DNA of 64,000 nucleotides from Frigidibacter sp. RF13 (GCF_026626305.1 NZ_JAPNUE010000001.1:1-64000); one strand, 5' to 3'. Positions 19,082 through 28,219 are shown, counted from the stretch's first letter. Notes: generated by a model not told the origin, from the letters alone. Numbers and translations: made by a program.

Positions 19082-19697
19082 CCAACAGGCCCTCTGCAGG
19101 TCAACCACGCAAGTGTTGGCGGTCGCCTCCACATTCATGGGCCCGAGACAGGGGCGCTCTTGCTACCCGGTCTAGGGGCGGTCCGGCGATAGCGGGAGAT
19201 TTTGTGATTCCGTGCCCTCGCCATGCCCGGTGCGCCGTCTCGCGCCATGCCTGTCATCTTTTTGCAATAGTCGCGGATTACCCAAAGCGGCATTAACCAA
19301 GGTTGACGGCTGTGGACAATTTGAAGCGATTTCGCAGAAAAGGACCTCAAGCCGCCATAACGCTTGATGAATTTGTCCGCAGGGTCGTGCGCCCGGTCTG
19401 TGCATGAATCATCCGGACGCGCTGCCGCAGCCGCCTGGTCTCGGCGGTCAACCGAAATATCGGCCTGCCTATGCGATTTTTCCCGTTGACGCGCCGCTGC
19501 TTTCTACGCCAGTTTGTATGCGCTAAGAGGGGCACACACTACATATAGTGCCCCCGCCGTGGGACAAATCATCAATCGACCTGTTGACCGCGCGATAGGC
19601 GCGGCGGTAGATGCGTCGCTGATCCCGCGTAGCGAAACCGGTGCGACGCCCCCGAAGAGGGCGGAGGCGCCAGACAAAAAACGAGACGGGGGCAGAG
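19082..19697. other. 616-bp region without a protein gene, upstream of nrdJ
   Basis: No convincing gene is seen on either strand. The left two thirds (19082-19500) is less GC-rich than its neighbours and carries scattered TTGAC-like hexamers without a good partner. The right part holds the NrdR box (19536-19551) and an untranslated stretch of about 147 bases before the nrdJ start, which includes a C-rich stretch and a GCGCGATAGGCGCG local palindrome. I do not see B12-riboswitch consensus boxes, but I cannot exclude a divergent one. Confidence 0.5.
19536..19551 (+). promoter_or_regulatory. NrdR box upstream of nrdJ
   Basis: ACACTACATATAGTGC closely matches the NrdR consensus ACACWATATATWGTGT. 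The site is flanked by an inverted repeat GGGGCAC (19529-19535) and GTGCCCC (19548-19554) that overlaps its right half. NrdR boxes usually occur in pairs about 31 bp apart; the sequence one helical phase upstream (19504-19519) matches only weakly, so the partner is degenerate or missing. The TATAGT inside the box could be a -10 element, so a repressor here would block RNA polymerase. Confidence 0.8.
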
Positions 19698-22600
19698 ATG
19701 AAGATCGAACGCAAATTCACCAAGGCCGGACAGGATGCCTATGCGGGCATCGGCTTTGCGACCACCACGTCGGAAATCCGCAATCCCGACGGCAAGATCG
19801 TGTTCCGTAACGAGGCCGTCGAAGTGCCGGAGGGCTGGAGCCAGGTCGCATCCGACGTGCTCGCCCAGAAATACTTCCGCAAGGCGGGCGTCGCCGCGCG
19901 GCTGAAGAAAGTGAAGGAAAAGGGCGTACCCGAATTCCTGTGGCGTTCGGTCCCCGACGAAGCGGCGCTTGAGAAGCTGCCGAAGGAAGAGCGGATCGTC
20001 GGCGAGACCTCGGCCAAGCAGGTGTTCGACCGCCTGGCAGGCGCCTGGGCCTACTGGGGTTGGAAGGGCGGCTATTTCTCGACCGAGGCCGACGCGAGCG
20101 CCTATTTCGACGAAATGCGCTTCATGCTGGCCGAACAGATGGCCGCGCCGAACTCGCCCCAGTGGTTCAACACGGGGCTCCACTGGGCCTATGGCATCGA
20201 CGGCCCTTCGCAGGGTCACTTCTATGTCGATTACAAGTCGGGCGAACTGGTGAAATCCAACTCCGCCTATGAACATCCCCAGCCGCATGCCTGCTTCATC
20301 CAGTCGGTCAGTGACGATCTGGTGAACGAGGGCGGCATCATGGACCTCTGGGTTCGCGAGGCGCGACTGTTCAAATACGGTTCGGGAACCGGCACCAACT
20401 TCTCCTCGCTCCGTGGCGAGGGCGAGAAACTGTCGGGCGGCGGCAAATCCTCGGGTCTTATGGGCTTCCTTAAGATCGGCGACCGGGCGGCCGGCGCCAT
20501 CAAGTCGGGTGGCACCACGCGCCGCGCCGCCAAGATGGTGATCTGCGACATGGATCACCCCGACATCGAAGCCTTTATCAATTGGAAGGTCATCGAAGAG
20601 CAGAAGGTCGCCTCGCTGGTCGCCGGATCGAAGATCCACGAGCGTCAGCTGAATGACATCTTCGCTGCCATCCGCCAGTGGGACGGGTCTTCGGAGGATG
20701 CCGTCGATCCGGTGAAGAACGAGGCGCTGAAGGCCGCGATCCGCGGCGCCAAGAAGGCGATGATCCCCGACACCTACGTGAAGCGGGTGCTGGACTATGC
20801 CAAGCAGGGCTTCGGCTCGATCGAATTCCCGACCTATGACACCGACTGGGACAGCGAAGCCTATGCCTCGGTCTCGGGCCAGAATTCCAACAATTCCGTC
20901 CGCGTCACCGACGCCTTCCTGAAGGCGGTCAAGGACGATGCCGATTGGGAGCTTGTCCGCCGCACCGATGGCAAGATCGCCAAGACGGTGAAGGCCCGTG
21001 ACCTCTGGGCGCAGGTGGGCCATGCCGCCTGGGCCTGCGCGGACCCCGGCATCCAGTTCCACGATACGGTGAACGCCTGGCATACCTGCCCCGAAGACGG
21101 GGCGATCCGGGGCTCGAACCCCTGTTCGGAGTACATGTTCCTCGACGACACGGCCTGCAACCTTGCCTCGATGAACCTCCTGACCTTCTACAAGGGGGCG
21201 AAGTTCGACGCCGACGCCTATGTGCATGCGACCCGTCTCTGGACCGTGACGCTAGAAATCTCTGTCCTGATGGCGCAGTTCCCCTCGAAGGAAATCGCGC
21301 AGCGGTCCTATGATTTCCGCACGCTCGGCCTTGGCTATGCCAATATCGGCGGGCTCCTGATGAACATGGGTCTTGGCTACGACAGCGACGAGGGTCGGGC
21401 GCTCTGCGGCGCGCTGACGGCGGTGATGACCGGCGTGTCCTACGCCACCTCGGCCGAAATGGCGGGCGAGCTTGGCCCGTTCCCGTCCTACGGCAAGAAC
21501 GCGGCCCACATGCTGCGCGTGATCCGCAACCACCGCACGGCCGCCTATGGCAAGACCGACGGCTACGAGGCGCTGGCGGTAAAGCCGGTCGCGCTCGACC
21601 ATGCCAACTGCCCCGACAAGGCGCTGATCAAGCTGGCGAAATCCGCCTGGGACGAGGCGCTGGAACTGGGCGAGAAGCACGGCTACCGCAATGCGCAGGC
21701 CACCGTCATTGCGCCGACCGGCACGATCGGCCTGGTCATGGATTGCGACACGACCGGCATCGAGCCCGACTTCGCGCTGGTGAAGTTCAAGAAGCTCGCG
21801 GGCGGCGGCTATTTCAAGATCATCAACCGCTCCGTCCCGGCGGCGCTCGAAACCCTTGGCTACGGCTCGGCCGAGATCGAAGAGATCGTCGCCTATGCCG
21901 TCGGCCATGCCTCGCTTGGCAACTGCCCCGGCATCAACCACACATCGCTGATCGGCCATGGCTTCGGCCCCCGCGAGATCGAGAAGATCGAGGCGGCGCT
22001 GCCCACCGCCTTCGACATCCGTTTCGTCTTCAACCAATGGACGCTCGGCGAGGACTTCTGCACAAAGACGCTTGGCATCCCGGCCGAGAAGCTGAACGAC
22101 CCGACCTTCGACATGCTGCGCCACTTGGGCTTTACCCGCGCGCAGGTCGAGGCCGCGAATGACCATGTCTGCGGCACCATGACGCTGGAAGGCGCACCGC
22201 ATCTGAAGGCCGAACATTACAGCGTCTTCGACTGCGCCAATGCCTGCGGCAAGAGGGGCAAGCGCTTCCTGTCCGTGGACAGCCACATCACCATGATGGC
22301 GGCGGCGCAATCGTTCATCTCGGGCGCGATCTCGAAGACGATCAACATGCCGAACAATGCGACGATCGAGGAAACGCTTGCCGCTTATGAACTCAGCCAC
22401 TCGCTCGGCATCAAGGCCAATGCGCTCTACCGCGACGGGTCCAAACTGTCGCAGCCGCTCGCCGCTGCCCTCGTCGAGGATGACGAGGAGGCCGAGGAAA
22501 TCCTCGCCAACGGCTCGGCGCAGGAAAAGGCCGCCGTGCTGGCCGAGAAGATCATCGAGAAGGTGATCGTCAAGGAAGTGATCCGCAACCACCGCGAAAA

Positions 22601-23381
22601 GCTTCCCGAACGCCGCAAGGGCTATACCCAGAAGGCGATCGTCGGCGGCCACAAGGTGTACCTGCGAACCGGCGAGTACAAGGACGGCTCCTTGGGCGAA
22701 ATCTTCATCGACATGCATAAGGAAGGCGCGGGCTTCCGGGCGATGATGAACAACTTCGCCATCGCCGTGTCCGTCGGCCTGCAATACGGCGTGCCGCTGG
22801 AAGAATTCGTCGACGCCTTCACCTTCACCAAGTTCGAACCGGCGGGCTTCGTGCAGGGCAATGACTCGATCAAGTCGGCGACCTCGATCCTCGACTATAT
22901 TTTCCGCGAACTGGCGGTTTCCTACCTCGACCGCACCGACCTCGCCCATGTGAAACCGCAAGGGGCAAGCTTCGACGATCTCGGCGGCGGGGCGGAGGAA
23001 GGCCAGGCGAACGTCAGCGAGGTCACGGAAAGAACCGCCTCCAAGTCGCTGGAAGTGCTGAAGCAAATCTCCTCGACCGGCTATCTGCGGAAGCGCTTGC
23101 CGCAAGACCTCGTGGTGCTGCAGGGCGGCATCGGTGCGACCGCACTCGCAGGCGACCCGGTCGCGGTTCTGAATACGCTGATCCCCGAGACGATGATGGG
23201 CGGCGGCGTGGCCGGGGCGACCGCGCTTGCCTCTGGCACGGTGACGATGGACGCCCGCACCAAGGCCAAGATGCAGGGCTACGAAGGCGACCCCTGCGGC
23301 GAGTGCGGCAATTACACTCTGGTGCGCAACGGCACCTGCATGAAATGCAACACCTGCGGCGGGACATCCGGCTGCAGCTAA
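19698..23381 (+). CDS. nrdJ: Class II (B12-dependent) ribonucleotide reductase
   Basis: Reduces ribonucleotides to deoxyribonucleotides using adenosylcobalamin to generate the thiyl radical, independent of oxygen. The 1227-residue protein has the finger-loop NPCSEYMF at residues 474-481, the PTGTIG motif of the RNR barrel and a C-terminal Cys cluster (CGEC, CMKCNTC, SGC) that should carry the redox-active thiols and a zinc ribbon. The start ATG at 19698 is followed by [11 protein letters not shown]; the upstream Arg-rich codons are not part of the protein. It is controlled by the NrdR box about 150 bp upstream and ended by strong terminators. Confidence 0.96.
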   Translation: MKIERKFTKAGQDAYAGIGFATTTSEIRNPDGKIVFRNEAVEVPEGWSQVASDVLAQKYFRKAGVAARLKKVKEKGVPEFLWRSVPDEAALEKLPKEERIVGETSAKQVFDRLAGAWAYWGWKGGYFSTEADASAYFDEMRFMLAEQMAAPNSPQWFNTGLHWAYGIDGPSQGHFYVDYKSGELVKSNSAYEHPQPHACFIQSVSDDLVNEGGIMDLWVREARLFKYGSGTGTNFSSLRGEGEKLSGGGKSSGLMGFLKIGDRAAGAIKSGGTTRRAAKMVICDMDHPDIEAFINWKVIEEQKVASLVAGSKIHERQLNDIFAAIRQWDGSSEDAVDPVKNEALKAAIRGAKKAMIPDTYVKRVLDYAKQGFGSIEFPTYDTDWDSEAYASVSGQNSNNSVRVTDAFLKAVKDDADWELVRRTDGKIAKTVKARDLWAQVGHAAWACADPGIQFHDTVNAWHTCPEDGAIRGSNPCSEYMFLDDTACNLASMNLLTFYKGAKFDADAYVHATRLWTVTLEISVLMAQFPSKEIAQRSYDFRTLGLGYANIGGLLMNMGLGYDSDEGRALCGALTAVMTGVSYATSAEMAGELGPFPSYGKNAAHMLRVIRNHRTAAYGKTDGYEALAVKPVALDHANCPDKALIKLAKSAWDEALELGEKHGYRNAQATVIAPTGTIGLVMDCDTTGIEPDFALVKFKKLAGGGYFKIINRSVPAALETLGYGSAEIEEIVAYAVGHASLGNCPGINHTSLIGHGFGPREIEKIEAALPTAFDIRFVFNQWTLGEDFCTKTLGIPAEKLNDPTFDMLRHLGFTRAQVEAANDHVCGTMTLEGAPHLKAEHYSVFDCANACGKRGKRFLSVDSHITMMAAAQSFISGAISKTINMPNNATIEETLAAYELSHSLGIKANALYRDGSKLSQPLAAALVEDDEEAEEILANGSAQEKAAVLAEKIIEKVIVKEVIRNHREKLPERRKGYTQKAIVGGHKVYLRTGEYKDGSLGEIFIDMHKEGAGFRAMMNNFAIAVSVGLQYGVPLEEFVDAFTFTKFEPAGFVQGNDSIKSATSILDYIFRELAVSYLDRTDLAHVKPQGASFDDLGGGAEEGQANVSEVTERTASKSLEVLKQISSTGYLRKRLPQDLVVLQGGIGATALAGDPVAVLNTLIPETMMGGGVAGATALASGTVTMDARTKAKMQGYEGDPCGECGNYTLVRNGTCMKCNTCGGTSGCS

Positions 23382-23391
23382 GGAATACCCT

Positions 23392-23413
23392 CCCCGGTCC
23401 CGCCGGACCGGGG
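23392..23413 (+). terminator. Perfect hairpin just after nrdJ
   Basis: CCCCGGTCC-CGCC-GGACCGGGG is a perfect 9-bp stem with a 4-nt loop, 11 bases past the nrdJ stop. No U-tract follows, so it may stabilise the mRNA 3' end or pause polymerase ahead of the stronger terminator at 23517. Confidence 0.5.
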
Positions 23414-23516
23414 AAGGCATCCGGGGCGGGTGCGCTCGCCCCAGACCGACGTTCAGGCCGCAGGCGAGATAACACCGAGCGGTACAACGACTGAGCCTGA
23501 ACGGCGAAACTTGACA
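23414..23516. other. Non-coding spacer between two nrdJ 3' hairpins
   Basis: About 100 bases with no credible gene and no clear motif. Together with the flanking hairpins and the stretch 23542-23699 it makes up the 318-bp gap between nrdJ and the first EF-hand gene. In that second stretch the only useful signal I see is the AAGGAG ribosome site. Confidence 0.4.
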
Positions 23517-23541
23517 GGGGCGGGGCAACCCGCCCCTTTTT
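23517..23541 (+). terminator. Intrinsic terminator of nrdJ
   Basis: GGGGCGGG-GCAA-CCCGCCCC is a perfect 8-bp GC stem with a tight GNRA-type loop, immediately followed by TTTTTC. This is a textbook rho-independent terminator about 135 bases after the nrdJ stop. Confidence 0.88.
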
Positions 23542-23699
23542 CTTGGTTTTTCAACGCTGTTAGCCGCCAACAAAGCCCTTGTTATTGCCTAACCGCGCGC
23601 GAAGACCCATCTGTCAGGCAACGGCGGTCCTTGCCGAAGAGGTTCGGGGTCGCCAGACTACAGACAAGCGCCGCTGCCATGGTGCGGAAGGAGAAAGAG

Positions 23700-23930
23700 A
23701 TGAAGAAACTTATCGTCCTGACCTTCGGTCTCAGCCTCATGGGCTTTGCCGCAAGCGCCCAGACGACCGTCAGCGATACCGACGGCAACGGCACCTTCTC
23801 GATCGAGGAGATGACGGCGGCCTATCCGGACATGACGGCGACGCTCTTTGCAGAGATCGACGTCGACGGCTCGGGCGCCATCGACGCCGACGAACTGCAG
23901 GCCGCGCGCGAGAACGGCCAGATCAACTGA
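23700..23930 (+). CDS. Small exported EF-hand protein, copy 1
   Basis: A 76-residue protein with a signal peptide (residues 1-20, cleavage near ASA-QT) and two EF-hand calcium loops: DTDGNGTFSIEE (26-37) and DVDGSGAIDADE (54-65). All calcium-coordinating positions look intact. AAGGAG lies just upstream of the ATG. It is paired with a second, similar gene 250 bp downstream, each followed by its own terminator, so they are separately expressed paralogues. The role is unknown; periplasmic calcium buffering or sensing is inference. Confidence 0.85.
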   Translation: MKKLIVLTFGLSLMGFAASAQTTVSDTDGNGTFSIEEMTAAYPDMTATLFAEIDVDGSGAIDADELQAARENGQIN

Positions 23931-23969
23931 CGCGGCCCCGAGTCGCGGACCGGATAGGCGATTATCGGC

Positions 23970-23996
23970 AGCCCCGGGGCGATCCGCCCCGGGGCT
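23970..23996 (+). terminator. Intrinsic terminator after EF-hand gene 1
   Basis: AGCCCCGGGGC-GATCC-GCCCCGGGGCT is a perfect 11-bp stem with a 5-nt loop, followed by TTCCTTTTTC. It lies 39 bases after the stop. Confidence 0.88.
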
Positions 23997-24179
23997 TTCC
24001 TTTTTCAGACCTTTCATCCTTTTCCCGCCGACGCGGGCCTGCCCCGGCAGCGCCGCGCCGCCGCCCTGACGCCACCTCATCGGGCCGGTCTTGCGGACGG
24101 GTGGGGCAGGGCGCAGATCGGTCGCCGTGACGCCACCAGTCACGGAACCGGGTATGAGACCCGCATGAAGGAGACAGTG

Positions 24180-24413
24180 ATGAAACGACTGACCATTCCG
24201 CTCGGCCTGGCCCTCGGCCTCGGCGCGGGGCTCGCGGGCGCCCAGACCGTGCCCACGGACACCGACGGCAACGGCAGCTATTCGATGGCCGAGATGCAGG
24301 CGGCCTGGGTCGACCTGACCGAGGATGTCTTCAAGGCGATCGACACGGATGCGAACGGCGAGGTCGACGCGGACGAGTTGAAGGCCGCGATGGATGCGGG
24401 CGTTCTGAAGTAG
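24180..24413 (+). CDS. Small exported EF-hand protein, copy 2
   Basis: A 77-residue paralogue of the upstream EF-hand protein: signal peptide (residues 1-21) and two calcium loops, DTDGNGSYSMAE (27-38) and DTDANGEVDADE (55-66). An ATG five codons upstream overlaps the AAGGAG ribosome site, so I take the ATG at 24180. The two copies share loop sequence and spacing, which points to local duplication, while their signal peptides and flanks have diverged. Confidence 0.85.
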   Translation: MKRLTIPLGLALGLGAGLAGAQTVPTDTDGNGSYSMAEMQAAWVDLTEDVFKAIDTDANGEVDADELKAAMDAGVLK

Positions 24414-24425
24414 GCCCGCAAGCGG

Positions 24426-24453
24426 GGCCCCGGCGATCCAGACCGCCGGGGCC
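24426..24453. terminator. Bidirectional hairpin between EF-hand gene 2 and ilvH
   Basis: GGCCCCGGCG-ATCCAGAC-CGCCGGGGCC is a perfect 10-bp stem. It lies 12 bases past the EF-hand stop and 9 bases past the ilvH stop on the other strand, so it can serve both converging transcripts. The U-tracts are weak (TCTC). Confidence 0.65.
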
Positions 24454-24462
24454 TCTCGCGGC

Positions 24463-25023
24463 TCAGATGCCGCGCGACAGCGCCGCGACGCCGGTGCGGG
24501 CCACATCGACAAGGCCCAAGGGCCGCATCAGATCGGCAAAAGCGTCGATCTTCTCGGGCGTGCCGGTGATTTCGAAGACGAAGCTTTCCAGCGTCGAATC
24601 GACAACATTGGCGCGGAAAATCTCGGCAAGTCGCAAGGCCTCGATCCGCTTGTCGCCCGTCCCCGCCACCTTGAACAAAGCCAATTCCCGCTCGACCGAC
24701 GCGCCCTCGACCGTCAGGTCATGGACGTCATGCACCGGCACGAGGCGGCCAAGCTGCGCCTTGATCTGTTCGATCACCGCAGGCGTGCCGCGGGTGACGA
24801 CGGTGATGCGCGACCGGTGGCCCTTGTGATCGACCTCGGCCACGGTCAGGCTGTCGATATTGTAACCGCGCCCCGAGAAAAGCCCGATGACCCGAGCCAG
24901 CACGCCCGCCTCGTTGTCGACCAGAACCGCGAGCGTATGGCTTTCGATGATCTCTGCATTGGGATCGCGCAGATCGTAGGCCGAATGGCTCGTCGAGCCT
25001 TTCTTGATATTCAGTGCGGACAT
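24463..25023 (-). CDS. ilvH: Acetolactate synthase small (regulatory) subunit
   Basis: Regulatory partner of IlvB that makes the enzyme sensitive to valine. The 186-residue protein has an N-terminal ACT domain (HTLAVLVDNEAGVLARVIGLFSGRGYNIDSL) followed by a second ACT-like domain. I take the ATG at 25023 (MSALNIKKG). It is preceded by a family-typical leader stretch (see 25037-25102), and 102 bp separates it from the ilvB stop, so it is probably cotranscribed with some internal regulation. Confidence 0.94.
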   Translation of the reverse strand: MSALNIKKGSTSHSAYDLRDPNAEIIESHTLAVLVDNEAGVLARVIGLFSGRGYNIDSLTVAEVDHKGHRSRITVVTRGTPAVIEQIKAQLGRLVPVHDVHDLTVEGASVERELALFKVAGTGDKRIEALRLAEIFRANVVDSTLESFVFEITGTPEKIDAFADLMRPLGLVDVARTGVAALSRGI

Positions 25024-25036
25024 CGCTTCTCTGCCT

Positions 25037-25102
25037 CTTTCATCTTGGCAAAAATACCTCGGGGTGGCCATTGGTGCGCCATTGGTCCGAGCGCCAATGG
25101 CG
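25037..25102 (-). other. ilvB-ilvH intergenic element with hairpin
   Basis: On the minus strand this carries an inverted repeat (CGCCATTGG at 25077-25085 with CCAATGGCG at 25094-25102), then CCCCGAGGTATTTTTGCC and AAGATGAAAG before the ilvH start. The GAGTATTT/GAGGTATTTTTG type of segment recurs in front of genes in this family (compare 46504-46562) and may act as a promoter or mRNA processing site. That role is inference. Confidence 0.45.
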
Positions 25103-25125
25103 ACGGGGCGGCGCCCCCGGCCGTC

Positions 25126-26880
25126 TCACACCAGAACCGCCCCGTCAGCCCTGATCGCGCCTTCGGTCGCGGCGTCGCCCAGAAGCATCTCGTTATGCGG
25201 TTTGCCCGACGGGATCATGGGGAAGCAGTTTTCATGCTTCTCGACGAGGCAGTCGAAGATCACCGGCCCGTCATAGGCCAGCATCTCCAGGATCGCATCG
25301 TCCAGGTCCTTCGGATCGGAGCATTTGATGCCCTTGCAACCGAAGGCCTCGGCCAGTTTCACGAAATCGGGCAGGCTTTCCGACCAGCTCTGCGAATAGC
25401 GTTCGCCATGCAGAAGCTGCTGCCATTGCCGTACCATGCCAAGCCGTTCGTTGTTCAGGATGAACTGCTTGACCGGCGCGCGGAACTGCACGGCTGTCCC
25501 CATCTCCTGCATGTTCATCAGCCAGGAGGCTTCGCCCGCCACGTTGATGACCAAAGCGTCCGGATGGGCGATCTGCACACCGATGGACGCAGGCAAGCCA
25601 TAGCCCATCGTGCCGAGGCCCCCGGACGTCATCCAGCGGTTCGGATCGTCGAACTGCAGGAATTGCGCCGCCCACATCTGGTGCTGGCCCACTTCGGTCG
25701 TCACATAACGCTTGCGACCCTTGGTCAGTGCCTCCAGCCGTTCAAGCGCGTACTGCGGTTTGATGATCGTGGCGGAATTCTTGTAGGTCAGGCATTTCTT
25801 CAGCTTCCACTGCTCAATCTGGCCCCACCAGTTCGCGAGCCCCGGCTTGTTGACCTTGCGGCCGCGGGCCTTCCAGACGTTCAGAAGGTCTTCCAGCACA
25901 TGGGCCACGTCGCCGACGATGCCGATATCGACATGGATGACCTTGTTGATCGACGAGGGGTCGATGTCGATATGGGCCTTCTTCGAATGTGGTGAGAAAT
26001 CGGCGAGCCGCCCGGTGATCCGGTCGTCGAAGCGGGCGCCGATGTTGATCATCAGATCGCAGCCATGCATCGCGAGGTTGGCCTCGTAAAGCCCGTGCAT
26101 GCCCAGCATGCCGATCCAGCCTTTGCCCGAAGCCGGATAGGCGCCGAGGCCCATCAGCGTCGAGGTCACCGGAAAGCCGGTCGCATCGGCGATCTCGCGC
26201 AGAAGCTGGCTCGCGGCGGGGCCGGAGTTGATGACGCCGCCGCCGGTATAAAGGACCGGGCGTTCGGCCTGTTCCATCAGTTCCACAAGCGCGGTGATCG
26301 CCTTCAGATCGCCCTTCACGCGCGGCTGGTAATGATCGGTCCTCGCCTCGCGCGGCGCCTTGTACTGGCCGGTGGCGAACTGCACATCCTTGGGGATGTC
26401 GACCAGAACCGGGCCGGGGCGGCCGCTGGTCGCGACATGGAAGGCCTGGTGGATCACTTCGGCGAGCTTGTCTGTATCCTTCACCAGCCAGTTATGCTTG
26501 GTGCAGGGCCGGGTGATGCCGACCGTATCGGCCTCCTGAAACCCGTCGGTGCCGATCATGAAGGTGGGCACCTGGCCCGAGAGAACCACAAGCGGGATAG
26601 AATCCATCAGCGCGTCCACCATGCCGGTCACCGCATTGGTGGCGCCGGGACCTGAGGTGACCAGCACCACGCCCGGCTTTCCGGTCGAGCGCGCATAACC
26701 CTCGGCCATATGGACCGCGCCCTGCTCATGGCGCACCAGAATGTGGCGGATGTCGTTTTGCTGGAAAAGCTCGTCATAGATCGGTAGGACCGCGCCACCG
26801 GGATAGCCAAAGACCACGTCCACGCCCTGATCCTTCAGTGCCTGAACCACCATCCTCGCTCCGGTCATCGCCCGTGACAT
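25126..26880 (-). CDS. ilvB: Acetolactate synthase large (catalytic) subunit
   Basis: ThDP- and FAD-dependent condensation of pyruvate to acetolactate (valine/leucine) or with 2-ketobutyrate to acetohydroxybutyrate (isoleucine). The 584-residue protein has the N-terminal FGYPGGAVLPIYDEL, the catalytic Glu in RHEQGAVHMAEGYAR, and the ThDP/Mg motif, here GEASWLMNMQE, where Glu replaces the usual Asp; this variant is normal in Rhodobacteraceae as far as I recall. The ATG at 26880 has GGAGGAAG in front; a TTG five codons upstream overlaps that site. Expression is controlled by the leader/attenuator directly upstream. Confidence 0.96.
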   Translation of the reverse strand: MSRAMTGARMVVQALKDQGVDVVFGYPGGAVLPIYDELFQQNDIRHILVRHEQGAVHMAEGYARSTGKPGVVLVTSGPGATNAVTGMVDALMDSIPLVVLSGQVPTFMIGTDGFQEADTVGITRPCTKHNWLVKDTDKLAEVIHQAFHVATSGRPGPVLVDIPKDVQFATGQYKAPREARTDHYQPRVKGDLKAITALVELMEQAERPVLYTGGGVINSGPAASQLLREIADATGFPVTSTLMGLGAYPASGKGWIGMLGMHGLYEANLAMHGCDLMINIGARFDDRITGRLADFSPHSKKAHIDIDPSSINKVIHVDIGIVGDVAHVLEDLLNVWKARGRKVNKPGLANWWGQIEQWKLKKCLTYKNSATIIKPQYALERLEALTKGRKRYVTTEVGQHQMWAAQFLQFDDPNRWMTSGGLGTMGYGLPASIGVQIAHPDALVINVAGEASWLMNMQEMGTAVQFRAPVKQFILNNERLGMVRQWQQLLHGERYSQSWSESLPDFVKLAEAFGCKGIKCSDPKDLDDAILEMLAYDGPVIFDCLVEKHENCFPMIPSGKPHNEMLLGDAATEGAIRADGAVLV

Positions 26881-26911
26881 TCGCTCTTCCTCCAATCACG
26901 CCTTAAGCAAC

Positions 26912-26938
26912 AAAAAGCCCCCGAGGGTCATCGGGGGC
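26912..26938 (-). terminator. ilvB attenuator terminator
   Basis: On the minus strand, GCCCCCGA-TGACCC-TCGGGGGC followed by TTTTT is a complete intrinsic terminator, placed 31 bases before the ilvB start codon. A competing pairing is visible: GGCGCATGGG (26971-26980), inside the leader peptide gene, is perfectly complementary to CCCATGCGCC (26936-26945). The latter overlaps the 5' arm of the terminator, so forming one structure excludes the other. Confidence 0.9.
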
Positions 26939-26963
26939 GCATGGGAACCTTCATGGTCTGCCG

Positions 26964-27011
26964 TCACCGGCCCATGCGCCAAACCTCTCCAAGTACAAGA
27001 ATCGCCACCAC
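26964..27011 (-). CDS. ilvBH leader peptide
   Basis: A 15-codon frame, MVAILVLGEVWRMGR, starting with GTG at 27011 and ending in TGA. AGGGA lies six bases upstream. Residues 2-7 are V-A-I-L-V-L, five branched-chain amino acids out of six, with another Val at position 10. An ATG in the same frame at 27044 would lengthen it to 26 residues but lies inside the -10 element. Ribosome stalling at the Val/Ile/Leu codons would leave GGCGCATGGG free to form the antiterminator. This is the classic attenuation design, read directly from sequence. Confidence 0.85.
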   Translation of the reverse strand: MVAILVLGEVWRMGR

Positions 27012-27040
27012 GGCTCTTCCCTTTCGCTGCTGTGCGGCGG

Positions 27041-27069
27041 ACATTAGGCGGGGTGAAACCGGGCGTCAA
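27041..27069 (-). promoter_or_regulatory. Sigma-70 type promoter of ilvBH
   Basis: On the minus strand, TTGACG (27064-27069) and TAATGT (27041-27046) are separated by exactly 17 bp. Transcription would start near 27034, giving a leader RNA of about 120 nt before the attenuator, with the leader peptide ribosome site within it. Confidence 0.75.
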
Positions 27070-27169
27070 CCAGCAAAATTCGGTGTTTTGTGTCTCTGAC
27101 GCTCTTTTTTCGGCAGTATTATTGCGCGACCAGCCTTCCGACGGCAACAAAGCGGATTTGGAGGGGCCT

Positions 27170-28084
27170 TCAGAGGCCGATCCAGAGCGTGTATCCGAGA
27201 TAGGCTGCGAGGAATGCTGCGCCCGCACCCCGTCCCACCCGGTCATGTAGGTATGAAAGCGCGACCATCGCAAGCGCCGCGGCAAGCGCGATAGGAAGGT
27301 CAAACGCCGGGAAACGTGCGTCCACTGGCACCGGGTGGATCGCCGCCGTCAGGCCAAGGATGCCGAGGATGTTGAAGATGTTCGAGCCGAGCACATTGCC
27401 AAGCGCGATGGCACTGTTGCCGCGGAGCGCGGCAATGAGCGAGGTTGCAAGCTCGGGCAGCGAGGTGCCGATAGCGACGATGGTCAGGCCGATCACCGCT
27501 TCGCTGACACCGACGGCGCGGGCCATTTCCGACGCGCTGTCGACCAGGAAGCGCGCGCCGAGCATCAGGGCGGCGAGGCCGCCGATGACGGCGAACGTTG
27601 CGAGCCAGGGGCTCGCAACCTCGTGCGCCGGTTCCTCGGGCGGATGGGCGCCGCTTGAAAGACTGATCAACAGATAGGCTGCAAGCGCCGCCAGCATGAG
27701 CCCGCCTTCGAGATGCGAGATCACGCCGCCCAGCATAATCAGCCAGAGAAGGACAGTCGATCCGACCATCACCGCAAGATCCCTGCGGATCGGGGCGAAG
27801 GCGGCGGCGACGGGGGCGATGACCGCCGAGAGACCGAGGATCAGGAGAATGTTGGCGATATTCGAGCCGATGACATTGCCGATGGCAACGTCAGGCACGC
27901 CGCCAAGGGCAGCCTGCAGTGAGACCAGGAGTTCCGGCGTCGAAGTTCCGAAGCCGACGATGGTCAGGCCTATGACCATGGGCGGGATGCGGAACCTGTG
28001 GGCGAGCCCGACCGCGCCGCGCACCAGAAACTCACCACCGACGAACAGAAGGACGAGGCCGAGAAAGAACCACACAAACAGCAT
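27170..28084 (-). CDS. Calcium/sodium antiporter (CaCA family, YrbG type)
   Basis: A 304-residue inner-membrane cation exchanger built from two homologous halves, each of about five membrane helices. The ion-binding alpha repeats are visible twice: GFGTSTPELLVS with GNVIGSNIANILL in the first half, and AIGTSLPELATS with GNVLGSNIFNILG in the second. It probably exports Ca2+ in exchange for Na+ or H+. The start ATG at 28084 lacks an obvious strong ribosome site nearby. It lies upstream of the ilv promoter and reads in the same direction. Confidence 0.93.
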   Translation of the reverse strand: MLFVWFFLGLVLLFVGGEFLVRGAVGLAHRFRIPPMVIGLTIVGFGTSTPELLVSLQAALGGVPDVAIGNVIGSNIANILLILGLSAVIAPVAAAFAPIRRDLAVMVGSTVLLWLIMLGGVISHLEGGLMLAALAAYLLISLSSGAHPPEEPAHEVASPWLATFAVIGGLAALMLGARFLVDSASEMARAVGVSEAVIGLTIVAIGTSLPELATSLIAALRGNSAIALGNVLGSNIFNILGILGLTAAIHPVPVDARFPAFDLPIALAAALAMVALSYLHDRVGRGAGAAFLAAYLGYTLWIGL

Positions 28085-28159
28085 CCGATACTCCTTTCGC
28101 CCTGATCAAAGGCGTGCGGAGCGGGTTTGCAAGGGGAGGGTCCGGATATATTGCTGAGT

Positions 28160-28219
28160 GCTCATCGTCGCACTTCGTGCGCTCTTCGCGGGCGACGTGA
28201 ACCGAAGGGCACGAGGAGC
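28160..28219. repeat. Palindromic intergenic element, copy 2
   Basis: Bounded by GCTCATCGT (28160-28168) and ACGAGGAGC (28211-28219), with an internal GCTCTTCGC at 28181-28189 and a small hairpin GCAC-TTC-GTGC between the two left units. Its right end lies 6 bases from the stop codon of the HxlR gene. Compared with copy 1, the small hairpin differs in sequence but keeps its pairing. Confidence 0.7.

Noticed and set aside
19340..19697. Cobalamin riboswitch before nrdJ
   Set aside because: The region was searched by eye for the conserved B12-box and neighbouring core; none is convincing. A covariance-model search would settle it.
21252..23573. 773-codon minus-strand open frame opposite nrdJ, and a similar one at 19572-21227
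   Set aside because: Both lie antisense to conserved nrdJ codons, show no domain, and have the Arg/Leu/Val composition expected from reading a GC-rich gene backwards.
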